A DNA stretch of 64,000 nucleotides from Glandiceps talaboti (GCF_964340395.1 NC_135563.1:16084651-16148650), one strand, 5' to 3'. Positions 17,401 through 29,668 are shown, counted from the first letter of the stretch. Program-made: numbers and translations. The notes: a model not told the origin generated them from the sequence alone.

Positions 17401-18348
17401 TCCAGAGACATGACAATCTGGCTTCACAATATTGTTGGCTGAAAAGCCAGTATGTTGTGCCAGATATATCCAAGTCTCTGGGGTAAATCTATATGGGTAG
17501 ACTGATTAATTTATGTGTGACTACATGGTAGAATAACCTCAGTTGTCTGACTAGGAGACTCTTATCAAATTAAATCACTCTGGCTTCTATTGCAGCAATT
17601 AAGTCACCCTGGCTTCTACAGTTTAATGCAAAAGTAGACATAAACATGAATAATTGTACCTGGTCATTTAGTCCAGTTACCATGGTATTCACCAGTATAT
17701 CATTTCAGTTTAACAGTACCTCATGCACATTAATCAAAGCACATTTATTATAGCCGGCATACATTATTTAACAATTTGACTCAACATAGTTATATGTCCT
17801 GTGGAAAAATTATTGCTGTGTCATGTTGTGATTAATTAAGACTTATGGTGTATTACAAGACGTTAATTAAATTTGTAGAACATGGTTATAATTCAAATTA
17901 GCTGAATAAAAAACTACTAGTTTCTCACTACTGGTGTACTTTTCACCCTGTTCAACGCCTTTTCCTGTATGTTATAACACTAAAAAGTGAATGTGATTCT
18001 TAACTTAGATAATGAATGACAATACAATATCAATACAAAAAATAAAATTTCTCAGTAAACTTGGAATACAATAACTCTGGCAAGGCAGAGGAAATCTTTC
18101 TTCATTTAATTAACGATGGATGAATTTTCTTTCAACGCACTAGTCTGATTTTAAACGATTTACGTACTTCATTGGGTTCAAATGTACTAAGAAATCTTAT
18201 TTTAGACATTGACATATTTGCATACAATGTTAGATCGATTTGACACTTGACATATGGCCGGGTAGGGTTAGGAATTTCTTGGCCTAATATCACGTTCTGT
18301 CAAGCCAGAAGAAAAGGGTTTTCCAATTCACATACTCACCCCACTCAT
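11465..18348 (-). CDS. RNF4: RNF4 orthologue, SUMO-targeted RING E3 ubiquitin ligase (6 coding exons)
   Basis: Exons in transcript order: 18348-18340, 14743-14599, 14183-14088, 12712-12553, 12076-11962, 11614-11465. All have GT-AG borders and compatible phases and encode 224 residues. The first coding exon holds only M-S-G. Residues 57-61 (IVDLT), 68-72 (VVDLT) and 78-81 (VVYL) are tandem SUMO-interaction motifs. Residues 88-97 are an arginine-rich patch like the nucleosome/DNA-binding one of RNF4. A C3HC4 RING follows, with C166, C169, C188, H190, C193, C196, C207 and C210. The C-terminus HPIFI matches vertebrate HPIYI, a tail needed for RING dimer activity. The family ubiquitinates poly-SUMOylated nuclear proteins (for example PML, DNA-repair factors). 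Exon 4 has an alternative in-frame acceptor at 12706. The length is slightly above human RNF4 (190 aa). Confidence 0.93.
11665..11760. repeat. ~52-bp tandem duplication in the last RNF4 intron
   Basis: Two copies of AAAAAGGAGTTACACACAAT followed by G/TAAAAACTGAA(T/A)CAGGTCA. Confidence 0.85.
14845..15262. mobile_element. MITE-like element with ~45-bp terminal inverted repeats
   Basis: The left end (GTCACACAAACTCAATAA then TCGTTCATTT) and the reverse complement of the right end (GTCACACAAGCTCAACAA then TCGTTCGTTT) match with few differences over about 45 bp. They are separated by about 330 bp without coding capacity. This is the signature of a non-autonomous DNA transposon. It sits in RNF4 intron 1, about 100 bp upstream of coding exon 2. 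Target-site duplication was not resolved by eye. Confidence 0.6.
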
Positions 18349-18570
18349 CTCTGACGAGAGTATTCTTGCAAGGTACATGTAGAAGGCTTCAGTGTGTCAA
18401 TTTGGAAGACACTCATTCATCAAATCTGACGATATGTTGGATGAAAGTCTCTAAATGAATTTTATCGTATGTTCAACGTCTCGTACATACTTCTCGCGAG
18501 AAGTTATATCTACGAGAGGTAAACAAAAACAACAGTATTTCCGGGAGAAACTATTTTGCAACGAAGTGAG
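18349..18570. promoter_or_regulatory. Putative divergent promoter with a perfect TCTCGCGAGA palindrome
   Basis: It lies just upstream of the RNF4 start codon and upstream of the plus-strand NLR gene, in a locally CpG-richer stretch. Bases 18492-18501 are TCTCGCGAGA, the palindromic promoter element bound by BANP in vertebrates. An ETS-like TTCCGGG lies at about 18539-18545. RNF4 transcription would run leftward and the NLR gene rightward. Start sites are not visible from sequence. Confidence 0.55.
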
Positions 18571-19465
18571 TGTATCGGGTGTCCAAACTTAAATGTTCAA
18601 TAAACTACTGCGTAGAGAAGTGTATTATTAAAAAAACCGGACTGTGTGCTGAAATTCAATTAGTGTGATGGGTCGAATATCAATATTCAATGACGTGAAA
18701 ATGTTCGGCATTGTGAGCCCTTGGGATGGGACTAATGTAATGATTCCTTGGGTTATTCCATAGTTATTCTTGTTTCCAAGAATTCGTGGAAAAAGGAACA
18801 TGGTGCCTTTAATTCAGCACGATCGTGGCCAATGCTGCCCAGTATCAATTGATTTATCGGTAAGTATGTGTTACGATGTTTACCTGTAATTTCCTAACGC
18901 GCTTGCGAACTGACGGACTACACGATCGACAGGCACTGAGAGCTTAGGGGTCATTGCAAGGACAAACATTGATGTTTTATACACCTTGATGTAAATACAA
19001 GAATGTAGGATGGGCACGTGTGGTGTAGCATGTGTAGTGCATGTCATTACGTGTGTAGCTTTGTATTCGAACTCAACAAGATACTCAGTTATATAGGACG
19101 AGTTCACAGTTCACATCAAGTACATGTAACCAATCAATAATAATAACCAGAAGAATATACATATCTGGGAAAGGAAAGTGAAACATCAGAAGAGCAAGAG
19201 TTGTGAAAATAGTTTGACACTTAATTATTACAGCTGACGTGCGAATGAAACGTTTTGTATTCTTCCGAGTCATCGTCACATTGGGTATAAATAAATGTAA
19301 AAGACATTTGAAAAATGAAATTTTGTGGAAGGACCGTTATGTAATGTAATATATGCATGAATCATACAGGCAATAGATAAAATAGATATATTGTCTAGAA
19401 AGGAATATGCACAGGTTGTTTTGTTTGGTGGCACCAATTCAATTATTGACGCTTTATTTATTTGT

Positions 19466-19517
<52 letters not shown>

Positions 19518-20156
19518 GAAATAAAAAGTTTCTGACAGCAGTGGAGGGGAAAGGTGTAAACATATACTTCTATGTTTATTCCATAGAAATGACATTTTAT
19601 GACATAATTATATTAGTAGGTATGCACACATTACATTAATTCACCCTGTTCCTATTTGATACTGTGAACAATTTTCATTCAATCAAGAATAAATTACTTT
19701 GACATTTTGGTGCTATCTGAACAGATAAGTTTGATATCAGTGTACATTATTTTAGTGTATCGTGTGTTTAGTTCAGTCCAGACCCCTTTTTTTCTAGTCT
19801 TCAATTACTTACACATTTTAAATAATCTAATTACCTTTACAACATATTATATCCTTTTGAGCTATCAACAATTGATTTAATTACATCAATTCATTGCTCA
19901 GAGTTCTAATGTTTTCTGTTTTGATACTGTACAGTATTCTATGTAGATGGGCATTCTTTAGTCCTCTAAACTTTTACAGGTTTTACCACTTGTATAATAG
20001 CATTTTACAAAGGAATAAGAACTTCAGGGATAGTAGTAGTAAAATGGATTTACTGTGTTTTCCTTTTTTTGATTCAGACATTTTAGAGAAAAAGAAAACC
20101 TGGAACACTATAGCCATTTCTGAGACAAGAGGACATTCTACATCAAAATATCTAAA
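18571..20156 (+). other. Inferred 5' UTR / first intron of the RHIM-NLR gene
   Basis: A strong plus-strand donor (CG|GTAAGTATG, exon end 18859) and a strong acceptor (polypyrimidine run then CAG, exon start 20078) could join a leader exon to the exon carrying the ATG at 20157. The in-frame TGA at 20121 keeps 20078-20156 untranslated. An upstream ATG at 18799 would open a 23-codon uORF closed after splicing. A (TTTA)n tract is listed separately; nothing else is recognised. Confidence 0.4.
19452..19512. repeat. (TTTA)n microsatellite
   Basis: About 60 bp of uninterrupted TTTA units in the inferred first intron of the NLR gene. Confidence 0.9.
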
Positions 20157-23100
20157 ATGTCAGAAGTTACATCAGAGGGAAGTACATCAGAGGGAAAATC
20201 AGCAAATAAACTCCGCCAACAACATTCGTCATCACCAGCACTATTGATTACTAATAGAAGACGAGAGATTCCTCTACAGAGGGGTACTAGTAGCAGTGTT
20301 AATGAAACCAGTATTCAAGAAAACTGTGGGGCTGAGACAGCACCTAAACATGGGTCATACCCAGAGAGAAGAGTAACACAACCCACACAAGTACAAGGTA
20401 CATATAATGTTCTCTTACACTTTGACAATTACAATCCAGTAGAAAAATGCAAAACAATAGGCATGTCATTTAGTTACCATAGTAATTGCCTTTTTGTCTT
20501 AAACTTCCACCAAAGAATTGTGTCTTTAGATTTACAAAATCTATGTATGTCTTTTACTGAGGTTGATTCTGTCTCACATCCAAACATCAGATCTCAAGAA
20601 TAGTGCAAGCACTAACCGATAAAAAGGGCAGATGACAACTGCAAACACTAGTGCATTGTTTTGTCTCGACCATTTATTGGTTGAAATATTTATTATACAA
20701 ACATTTTCAACCATTAAAATTCTATTTATAATGCTATGTAATGTTAAATAAAGTTAAAGGGAGCAAAGGCTGAATTTTGTCTTGCAGCTTTAGTTTTAGT
20801 CATGAAGAGTCAAATTCCCCATTCTCCATCACACAACTTCTCTAAATATAAGAGATGTTATTAAGTTATTCAAATTATCAATGACCCAACCTCTGTACAC
20901 TGGGATAGGGATTTTGAGTATAGTGCCCACTTTACCTATGCTGATGTCCCCAATGTCCCTATCGATCAGTCTGTCTGCTATTTCTGTGTATTTTGTTTCT
21001 ACCTTATCAGCCTATAAGGTGCAAACAATAGATACATTGGATGTTTTCTGTCGTGTTTGTGCTCATTTATTGCAGAAACAATACTGATGCAAATGCTCTT
21101 GGTGATATTTTATTTAAAAATGTCAATTGAAGACTACAGTAATGTGTATAATCTATATATTTAGTATAAGAACTGATTTGTAGTATATTGTGGAGGTTGC
21201 ATTTTCTGAGTGTTGGTTGATACTGACCAGTGCTGGCCAGCATGGGGAGAACCACGTATATGTGGCAATTCATCTGCTTACTTCTATGTCCCATTCCTTA
21301 GACATTATGTCTATAATGGTATTTTGTTCTCTTTCAGAAACTAATTGTGACCATTGTGGACAAACTTTAACAATACACCAGTACTACAAAGGGTCAACCA
21401 TTTTCCAAGGCACAGTAACAGGTGCACAGGTTGGTGATTATAACAAGCTTTGTGTAGAGGAAAAAATGTCTTCACAGACTAAAGAGACAGAAGAAGATCA
21501 TAGTGAAGACGATGATGGTGGTGGTGGTGGTGGTGACCCGAAAGAAAAAGAAGAAGAAAATCAAGGTTTGCTTTATCTTTTATGAGATATTCTAATTGTC
21601 ATATTATTGCTTTCTCTCTCAGATTCTCATTTAAATAAAAGGATTCTGTGTTTATGTTTGCGAAAAATCTTCAAATTATATGTGTAAAGATTTTAATTTA
21701 AGTTTGAATAAAATTTTGATTATATTTTTTGTAATTCAGGTGAATTAATAGATCCAGTTGAACAGCAGCAAATATCTTCACCAGTTACATGCCCACGTTG
21801 TAAACAAGAATTCCACCATGAAGTTAAGGATGATAAAGATTGTACAGCAAATGACAAGGGTGTTACACCAGTATTTGAAGGTAATATTACTCGGATAAAT
21901 ATGCTAAAATTGGTCAAATATGTCCTAAAGATTCTGAATATTTTGTTAAAAGTGTATCCTGTCATGTAGAACCCAAGGATAATTCATTTAAACTTGCCAA
22001 ATCAGTGGTCACATTGGACATCAGGAAGTATTTCTTCACTCGGCGGACTGTATCTCACTGGAATGACTTACTGGAATATGTCATTCAAACCAAGACTGTG
22101 TGTGACTTTAAAATTAGCCTTGACCAGCAAATGAACAGTAAAAGGGATTACCTAAGCCTTTTAGCCTGTGTTGACATGGAACATTCATGGCAATCAGTTG
22201 ATAAAATTTTAGATTCACTTTTTCACAAAATAGTCTGAATCATTGGGATATATTTTGCAGATAAATTCTGTTAAGATAATCAATTTTCTTTCTGTAACAC
22301 TCTATTACACTCATTTCTGGTATTACCCTCATCAGTTTTATGAAGGTACAGACAAATTTATAGTCTTGGCAGAAATCTTATTATAAGTGGTCATCTTCTA
22401 TGCTGTACCTGTCAATTTAGTAACTATAAGAAAAATTGCTGGGCTGATGAGATATGGGCTTAATTCTGTTACAACCTACGTTATGAACTATTGTTGAATG
22501 TTTTGTGAATTTTGAAGTGAACACAACAGAAGGTGACTATATCCTGTGATCAACAACATACATACAACTTTTACTGGTCACTGTCAATAAAAAAATAGAT
22601 GAATATGATATACGTGGGCTATGTCAAAAGCACTGTTTGTCCATGTTTAATTGTATAATACTATTGATTTGTGTTTAGTTTTTAGAAAATCCTCATCAAT
22701 CACTTATGTATTTACAGAATCTCTGGTTAAATGTGGCATACCTGAATCTCGTAGTGCATGTGATATGCTCAGTTTGAAAGAGCCATTACAGACAAATATC
22801 ACTGAATCTATACAGTGGAGTACAACTTTAAGGTCATTATCCAAGGAAGAGGACCATGTACTTAATGTGCCTAGGTCAGTTAGCAAGTGTAGAGACCATC
22901 TTAAAGATGTCTACAGTATTCGGTTTAAGGAATACACTGCAGTCACAACTCTACATCAACACCATGAATTAGGTATGAATGTTTACATTCCATTAAAATT
23001 TGAAGATATGAATGAGGGTACCATCAAACAAGTACAGATAATTGAGAGTGAGTTAGATTTAAGTTCTGATAAAAGAATTGTGATATATGGAGGCTCTGGT

Positions 23101-25740
23101 CAAGGCAAAACAACATTTTGTCAGAAATTAGTTTATGACTGGAGTAGAGCATCCAACAGGTACAGTGTCAGTCACTTCAAAGGTGATATCTCAAGTGGTT
23201 TAAGTGAGTTTTATTTGGTGTTTTACTTAGAAGGTAGGCAATTGGAAAGCAAACTTAGTGTAATGGATGCCGTCTTTGATCAGTTGCTTTCTCGGGCAGC
23301 TAGCATAGGTATAAACAGAGAGGAAGTTGAGAAATGGATCCAAGATAACCAGGAGAAAGTTTGTTTTATAGTTGATGCCCTTGATGAAGTGCCCCTCCAA
23401 CATGATGCAAACCATTCACTTAATAGGTTCATCAAGTTGGAGTATCTTGTTAAAACACATGCCATATTCACTGCACAAAATCAGCCAGTTTACAAGTGTG
23501 ACAGATTATACAACATGTGTGAATTTAGTCATGAGGAAGTGAGTGCTTATATTCATAAATACTTCAGCAGTAAGCATGATGAGTCTAAGGCTGCAAGCTT
23601 AGAAGCAAAACTACGGTCAAATAGTAACCTTCGTGACTTGATGTCAATTCCCTTGTATTGTCTTCTGATGTGTATTCTTTGGAAGGACGACGAGGCCAAG
23701 TCACAGCCTGCCACAGAGACAGCACTGTTTAAAGAAATCTTCAACCTAACATGTGAACAGTATTGTAAAAACAAGAAGATTTCTAAATTAGACCCAAACT
23801 TTAGAGAGATTCTTCTCCTCAATTTCTCCCTGGCATGGAATGGTACAAAAGCTGGAAAGTTGACTTTCACAGAGAAAGAAATATTAGAAGCCATTGAGGA
23901 GAGAAAGTGTGCCATGAGTGTAGGTGATGTTGTCAGTATTGGCTTTCTTGTCAAAGTTGTTTGGAAGACAAATGAAGGTCTGGTGTATTCATTCCCACAT
24001 GGTATGTTTCAACAGCTTTTAGCTGCAATGTATGTGAAAGAAGTTAATGATAGAGAAACATATGATCAGTGTTGGTATTGTGGAAAAACCGAAGAGTGTA
24101 GACAAAAATATGAAATGGTTTGTGTGTTTCTAGCTGGTTTGTTGGGAAACAAAGCTGATCCATTCTTTACAGCATTTGGTAGAAAGTTTAATAAGCTAAA
24201 GAATAGTAATGAGGCATGTGTTGCTTGTATTGAGCGCTGTGTTCTCTTGGTTTGCCGATGTCTGATACAAAACGAAAGTCCACACAAATATGTACATGCT
24301 ATTGTTGGTGTGCTAGCAGAGCATAAGGAATTAAGTGTGAAATTTTTCCAGGAAGATCTTGTTGATGACACGTTAATTGCTTTGTCATATATGCTGGAAA
24401 CCAAACGTTGTGAAAAGGAAGAAGGTTGTGAAGGAATCCTAGAGTCTCTTGTCCTTGTCAATCTCAAAAGAGCTGGAAAAGTGGCAATGGAAAGATTTAG
24501 TGGGGCTCTACAGAAATGTTCATGGCTTCTTGAACTGTCTTTGTGTGTGTCATACTTGGATGTTGAAATTTGTCGTCTGCTGCACCATGCTATAGCAAAG
24601 AATAGAAGTCTCCAAAAAGTCAGCATTCATGCGTACATTGATGATATGCAGGAAGGTGCCCCATTAACTATTCCACAGATTCTTCAAAATCCAGTCCTTA
24701 AAGAGGTTAAGTTGTTTGCAGTATTTGTGAGGAAATGTCCTCCCAGTTGTCGATTTGTGAAAGAAGATCGAGCTTGTGATTGCCCAAATTTGCAGCAAGT
24801 CAGTCAATTTGTTAAAGAATTTGTAAAGGCTTTGAAGTCAAATAAGTCTTTGGAGTCTTTGTGGTTAACTGATTGTTTCTTTAACAATTGTCCAAACTCA
24901 ACAGACCTTATGCTAGCCCTCTTGAATCATGAAACTTTGGATTCTTTGATTGTCTCAGGAGAATTCAATGGGTCAGGTCAAATCAGTGCCAATGGGCTTG
25001 ACACTCTCACAAGAATTATCAGGGGGCGAAATCTGGCCAAATTTGGTCTGATGCTGACAACACTCTCTCCTGAAGTTGGCAGCCAAATGAAGCCTGTTGA
25101 TTATACGAAACAGTTGGTCAATGCTTTGTCTGATAATTTTTCTCTGAGAACTGTCAAGTTGATGTTTACTTATTTACCACTTGCCTGCCAGCTACAGATT
25201 GCCAAGTATATCAAAGAGGCACCTTTGCTATGCACAATTGAGTTATGTTGGAAGATGTTCTACCCTAAGTTTCTACTTGACTTAGGTGATGCTTTAAATG
25301 CATTTCCAAATATTGAGAAATTAGATTTAGAGGGGAAATTCATTCCTGGTGGGACCCACACTGTTAACTTCTTGAAGGGAATACAAAAGAACACACAGAT
25401 TAAATCAGTTACCCTGTTCGGGAAACCATTTGAAGCTGAGTTCATTTCTGAACTGATAGACGAAATGAGTTCATGGAAGGAGAGATACCCTTGTCTTCAG
25501 TTGCAGTTGGAAGGAGAAATAATGAAATGTACACCAGTAGGTCAACCTTGTAGTGAGTCAGAGGTTGAGGAAAACTTGAGGGTTGCACAACATGCCTTTG
25601 AGAATCTCCAAAGTGTTGTGTGTTCTTGCAAAGCTGTAAAACTTGATGTACAATGTACCTATGAATGTCCATCATATCTTGAAATGAATGCTGAATGTTC
25701 TTGGAAAAATTGTGAAGAGAGTGTCAGTGCAGTAACCTAA
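20157..25740 (+). CDS. NACHT-LRR (NLR-type) protein with N-terminal CxxC modules and a RHIM-like motif (4 exons)
   Basis: Exons 20157-20397, 21338-21565, 21740-21880 and 22718-25740 join in phase 1 throughout and give 1210 residues. ATG 20157 is the first after an in-frame TGA. Exon 1 (1-80) is Ser/Thr-rich and disordered. Exon 2 (81-157) carries CDHC (C84, C87), then a RHIM-like core at 110-118 (A-Q-V-G-D-Y-N-K-L; consensus I/V-Q-V-G-x-x-N-x-M/L) and an acidic/Gly-rich linker. Exon 3 carries CPRC (C174, C177). Exon 4 encodes a NACHT domain with Walker A GGSGQGKT (328-335) and Walker B DALDE (423-427), then helical and degenerate leucine-rich repeats and a Cys-rich tail. NACHT-LRR proteins are ATP-driven oligomerising sensors; RHIMs seed amyloid signalling in necroptosis and Imd/TLR pathways. 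The NLR call is firm. The RHIM call rests on motif similarity and the fusion on matching phases and splice sites. Confidence 0.85.
21957..22238 (+). mobile_element. Non-LTR retrotransposon fragment (RT C-terminal tail)
   Basis: In the last NLR intron a frame reads LDIRKYFFTRRTVSHWNDL and ends with V..AKTVCDFK-like and LDQQ motifs. This is the conserved C-terminal tail after the reverse transcriptase of CR1/Jockey-type LINEs (R.YFF.QR.V..WN.LP...). Only about 90 codons remain and the rest of the element is absent. Confidence 0.7.
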
Positions 25741-25741
25741 T

Positions 25742-25746
25742 TTGTT

Positions 25747-25777
<31 letters not shown>

Positions 25778-25872
25778 TTGTTGTTGGCATCATCATACTC
25801 ATTGTTGCCTCTATCGTCAACATCATCATCATCATCATCATCATCATCACCACCACCACCATCATCATCATA
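25742..25872. repeat. (TTG)n and (ATC)n trinucleotide tracts in the NLR 3' UTR
   Basis: Directly after the NLR stop codon lies a GTT/TTG run (25742-25785), then ATC/ACC units (about 25821-25872). A small frame there encodes poly-Leu and poly-Ser only because of the repeats. Confidence 0.85.
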
Positions 25873-26329
25873 TTATACGTATGTTGTGGGTCAAAGACCT
25901 TTTCATAGTTATGAATGCATATGAGAGTGACCGGTAAAACACCAAATAAAACAGAACAATACCTAGTAAGTTATGAACTTGAAGGCATTTGAGTTAGTGG
26001 TTTGTCTGCTAGAGTACCAAACTACACCAAAACAAATTTAAAATGACAGGAAAAATAAAACACTAATTATAAGGCAGTATTTGATGAATACCATAAACAT
26101 ATCTTGGAACTTATCCAAAACTTCAAATCATATCTGAACTATTCCAAATCTTTGTTCACGTAATCTTTCAGTATTGTAGTTGATATCTTTTGTAACATTT
26201 CGGACCTGACTGCTTGATCTATTTAACTTTTTATGTCTTGTAATTAGCATACCAAAATGTATTATTATCAATCTACACTGTACCTGAAAAAATGCATAAT
26301 CTCACTTCATTCAAATAAAAATGACTATG

Positions 26330-26400
26330 GATGTAAATATGTATCACAGTTTTGGAGATATTGTGTTCATAGACACACAGACAGACAGACAGACACTCTG

Positions 26401-26431
<31 letters not shown>

Positions 26432-26620
26432 GACAAAAGCATAACATAACCTCCCTTTATGGGAGGTAAATATAACAATTGGTGTAAATACATGTATGTA
26501 TCACAGTTTTTGAGATATTGTGTCTACAGACAGACACAGACAGAGACCGACAGACACACACATACACACAGACAAAAGCATAACATAAAATTGACAGTTG
26601 GTGTAAATATGTATCACTGC
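26330..26620. repeat. ~180-bp tandem duplication containing CAGA/CA microsatellites
   Basis: Two copies each read TGTATCACAGTTTT.GAGATA, then a CAGA/CACA run, then AGACAAAAGCATAACATAA, and the sequence after each contains TTGGTGTAAATA. The copies differ mainly in microsatellite length. Confidence 0.8.
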
Positions 26621-28941
26621 TCGATAGAAATGATATGTGTTGTTTAAGAAACAGTTAGACAAAGATGAAATGTAAGATTAAAGTTTCATGGTTACCTTGA
26701 TGTTTCATTCATAGGACACGATGTTTGTCGTGTAAAGCTAGATATAATGCAACACCATTGAAACTAACAATAACAGAGACAAAACACACAGCAGGATCCT
26801 TTCAATCATGATCACATTGAAACGTGATAAACATTGCTATTCTTTTACAGTGAAGCAGAAATTACTCTCAGACTAAGTACATATACCTGTTGACATTCTC
26901 AATGATTAGGGTGGGTGAAGATGATCATAGTGATCGCAACTCTTATAGTATAGCAAACTAAACAGAAATAGACAGATTAAGAAATGGTTATACATAGACT
27001 TGACACTTTTAATGGTTTACGTTTACAACTTACCTGCATTCAACACCTCTTTAATTGTTTATTTTGTTGTTATCTGATCATGTGTAAGATGTCCAAAAAG
27101 TGAAACATCAAGGTAACCCTGATTGCACTGTTAGTTTTAATTCTTCCTGAACATGAGGTACAACGGTAACATGTTTTTTTTAAGTAAAGTGACTGCACAG
27201 TCTAAATATTGAACTCTGTTCAACATGAATACAAGTTTTATCAGTAAAATTATCAAAAAAAGTCATTTTATATATGAAGCACTATAGTCAAAGTTTCCTG
27301 AACATAGCAGTGCAATTATTAATCTGAAAATCAACTCATTTTAAGCATGATTTTTCAGATTTGTATTATGATATATATGGAAAGTGATTATTGTAAATTA
27401 TTCACCCATGATCTGATTTATCAAATCATGCAAATGTACAAACATAAATGCACTGATGCAAACAACACAGTGTGAATCTGTTTGCTTTGTTTTGTAGTAC
27501 AACACTGTTTGATTTGTAAAATACACTTTTGTGACAAAAAATGTTTAATTTATGCAATACTTTCAATAATTTTTTAAATGCTTTGATTACCCCACAGAGT
27601 AAGGTTTTAATTCTTTGCAAATAATTTTTACTTTTAAACGGATTTGTCACTGCAATATTGAAATTATTGAATTAGAGTTTTCATACTTCATATGTACTCA
27701 GAAGTGTTAATATTTTAGATGTAGGTATGTTATTTTTGGTCGAAGACTGCAAATTTTTGTCATTGTTTATAAATAAATGACTTACTGTAATAGCATATTC
27801 AATTGTTCTATACACAATTTGTACTGTGTTATAAGTCTTCAAAACATGATATTTTTCTGTCACAAAAGCTTCAAAGAATACTTCATTTTATAAGATTGTA
27901 ATTGTTAATCTGGAAAAGTAAATGTCAAAGAGTCATATAGAAATTGTTCATTATTAGGAATGTAGAGTTGAAAAAGTCTTTGTTAAATTCTGTATCAATA
28001 ACTATTTTTCTGTATATTCCTCAACATACACATTAGTTATGTTACTGGCACCAACCCTCAATATTTTTTTTTTTTGAGTCTAATATTCCTCAAATGTTTT
28101 GAATTTGTTATTCATTTATAGTTTTGTAAAGGAAAATGTCCTAAACATTTTATTTTTATTTATCCTAGCGACTATCTCCCAAGGGCTTGAACTGTTTGCA
28201 ATCACTCACTCAGGTCACTCCTTTACACAAAAGAACACACTTGTGTTTTTAAAAAAATTATTCATATAAAAAGCAAAAAACAGCACAGAGATGTGAGCAA
28301 GTCGAATGAGTTATCAAAAGTTAATATTTCTGTATTCTATGCAATTATGGCAAATGTCATTCTTATAATATTTTGTGTGAAATCAAGTTTTGTGAATTTC
28401 ATGTCTGTGAAATTCTCCATGCATAACAACAGATACAATTCCATAACAACAGATACAATTACATTTTAGTACTTTATATGCATGTTGAAAACAATACAAA
28501 AGTTCAAATTAAATTATATTCTTTTTTCCATTTACAAGATAAAATCACCAAAGAGCTCTTTTTGTGAGAGATTTTTTTTTACTTTATTTGACGTGAGATG
28601 TTGTCAATTTTTGTGTCTTGTGTGTGACTTCTAATCTTGATTTCTCTCTCCATCAATTTTATGACATTCCAGCACAAAATCATATTTCAATAATCTGCCA
28701 CTTATTTTGAAAATGTTTGTGTTTTCAGATTTAATTATTCAAATATTTTAAAAGTATCAGTGTAAGTTCAGTTTTAAATGATGACAATATCTTCATCAAA
28801 AGTTATTATTTTGTATTTTGTAAATTTATGAAAACTTGAAGATGACATATTTTAATTCACACAATCATGAAGAAAAGATGCCAGTTCAAATTATTCAAGG
28901 ACTTGAAATCTAAATTATAAATTAGAATATTTTGGTATGAA

Positions 28942-28947
28942 AATAAA
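28942..28947 (+). terminator. Candidate poly(A) signal for the NLR gene
   Basis: AATAAA followed within about 25 bp by a GT-rich TTGTACTTGTGTTTAG element, the usual arrangement at a metazoan cleavage site. It would give a 3' UTR of about 3.2 kb. A second AATAAA lies at 29512. Confidence 0.3.
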
Positions 28948-29633
28948 GACTTTGTACTTGTGTTTAGTGAATTGTAAATTAGAATACTAGTTTCTGTTCA
29001 TTCTTTCTTCTCGATGTTGTATTTGATCAATCACACATCTCAATCATGTACTGAACAAAAGTTCTTTCTATTTATGAATGTTCACTTCCTAATTTTGATC
29101 AACCCAGTTATATAATTGGGGACTTGGTAGGATAGAGGTTGCAATGTGAATGCTTTAATCCTATATGCACTTATATAGGCTGCAATGGATTGTATACTCT
29201 CCAGGGAGTTGAGGAAGTATAAAGGGCCATTGCGCCACTTATGGAGCCATGCCAGGGGTAATAATTGTAAAGTGCTTTGAGCACAGAGTGGGAAGAAATG
29301 TACATTTTTTAATGTAAATTTTCAGTTGCTGAAGTGTAAGTTAGCTTTGATAGTGTATGCATAGCAATAAAATGAGGGGCAAATCCTCAAGTTTCAGCAA
29401 ACTTAAAATGCTGGTATAGAAACAAAGATTGTAGATTTGTAGAATTCTATTCTTATATGCAGTTTGACTGTTTTATTGTATTTTCTATCATGCTATCTCT
29501 TCTACAATGCAAATAAAGATTCTTACTTTTCATAGATTTCTTGCTTCTTGTAAACATTTAAATGAATCACATAGTTGCTAAAGATGGGAAATGTATGATT
29601 AGGATATATCATTTGGATATTTCATCACTATTG

Positions 29634-29668
29634 ACACACACACACACACACACACACGGGGGGGGGGA
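29634..29668. repeat. (CA)n followed by a G homopolymer
   Basis: A short CA dinucleotide run directly abutting a run of about ten G. Confidence 0.85.

Larger units (their letters stand above)
25873..29639 (+). other. Probable long 3' UTR of the NLR gene plus intergenic DNA, no gene
   Basis: Very AT-rich, no coding exon recognised. Candidate plus-strand poly(A) signals are at 28942 and 29512. About 29190-29300 contains GTAAAGTGCTTTGAGCAC, reminiscent of dispersed short elements in marine invertebrates (not verified). Confidence 0.4.

Noticed and set aside
19894-20247. 117-codon frame overlapping the NLR start
   Set aside because: Different frame from MSEV at 20157; low-complexity sequence and no connection to the downstream exons.
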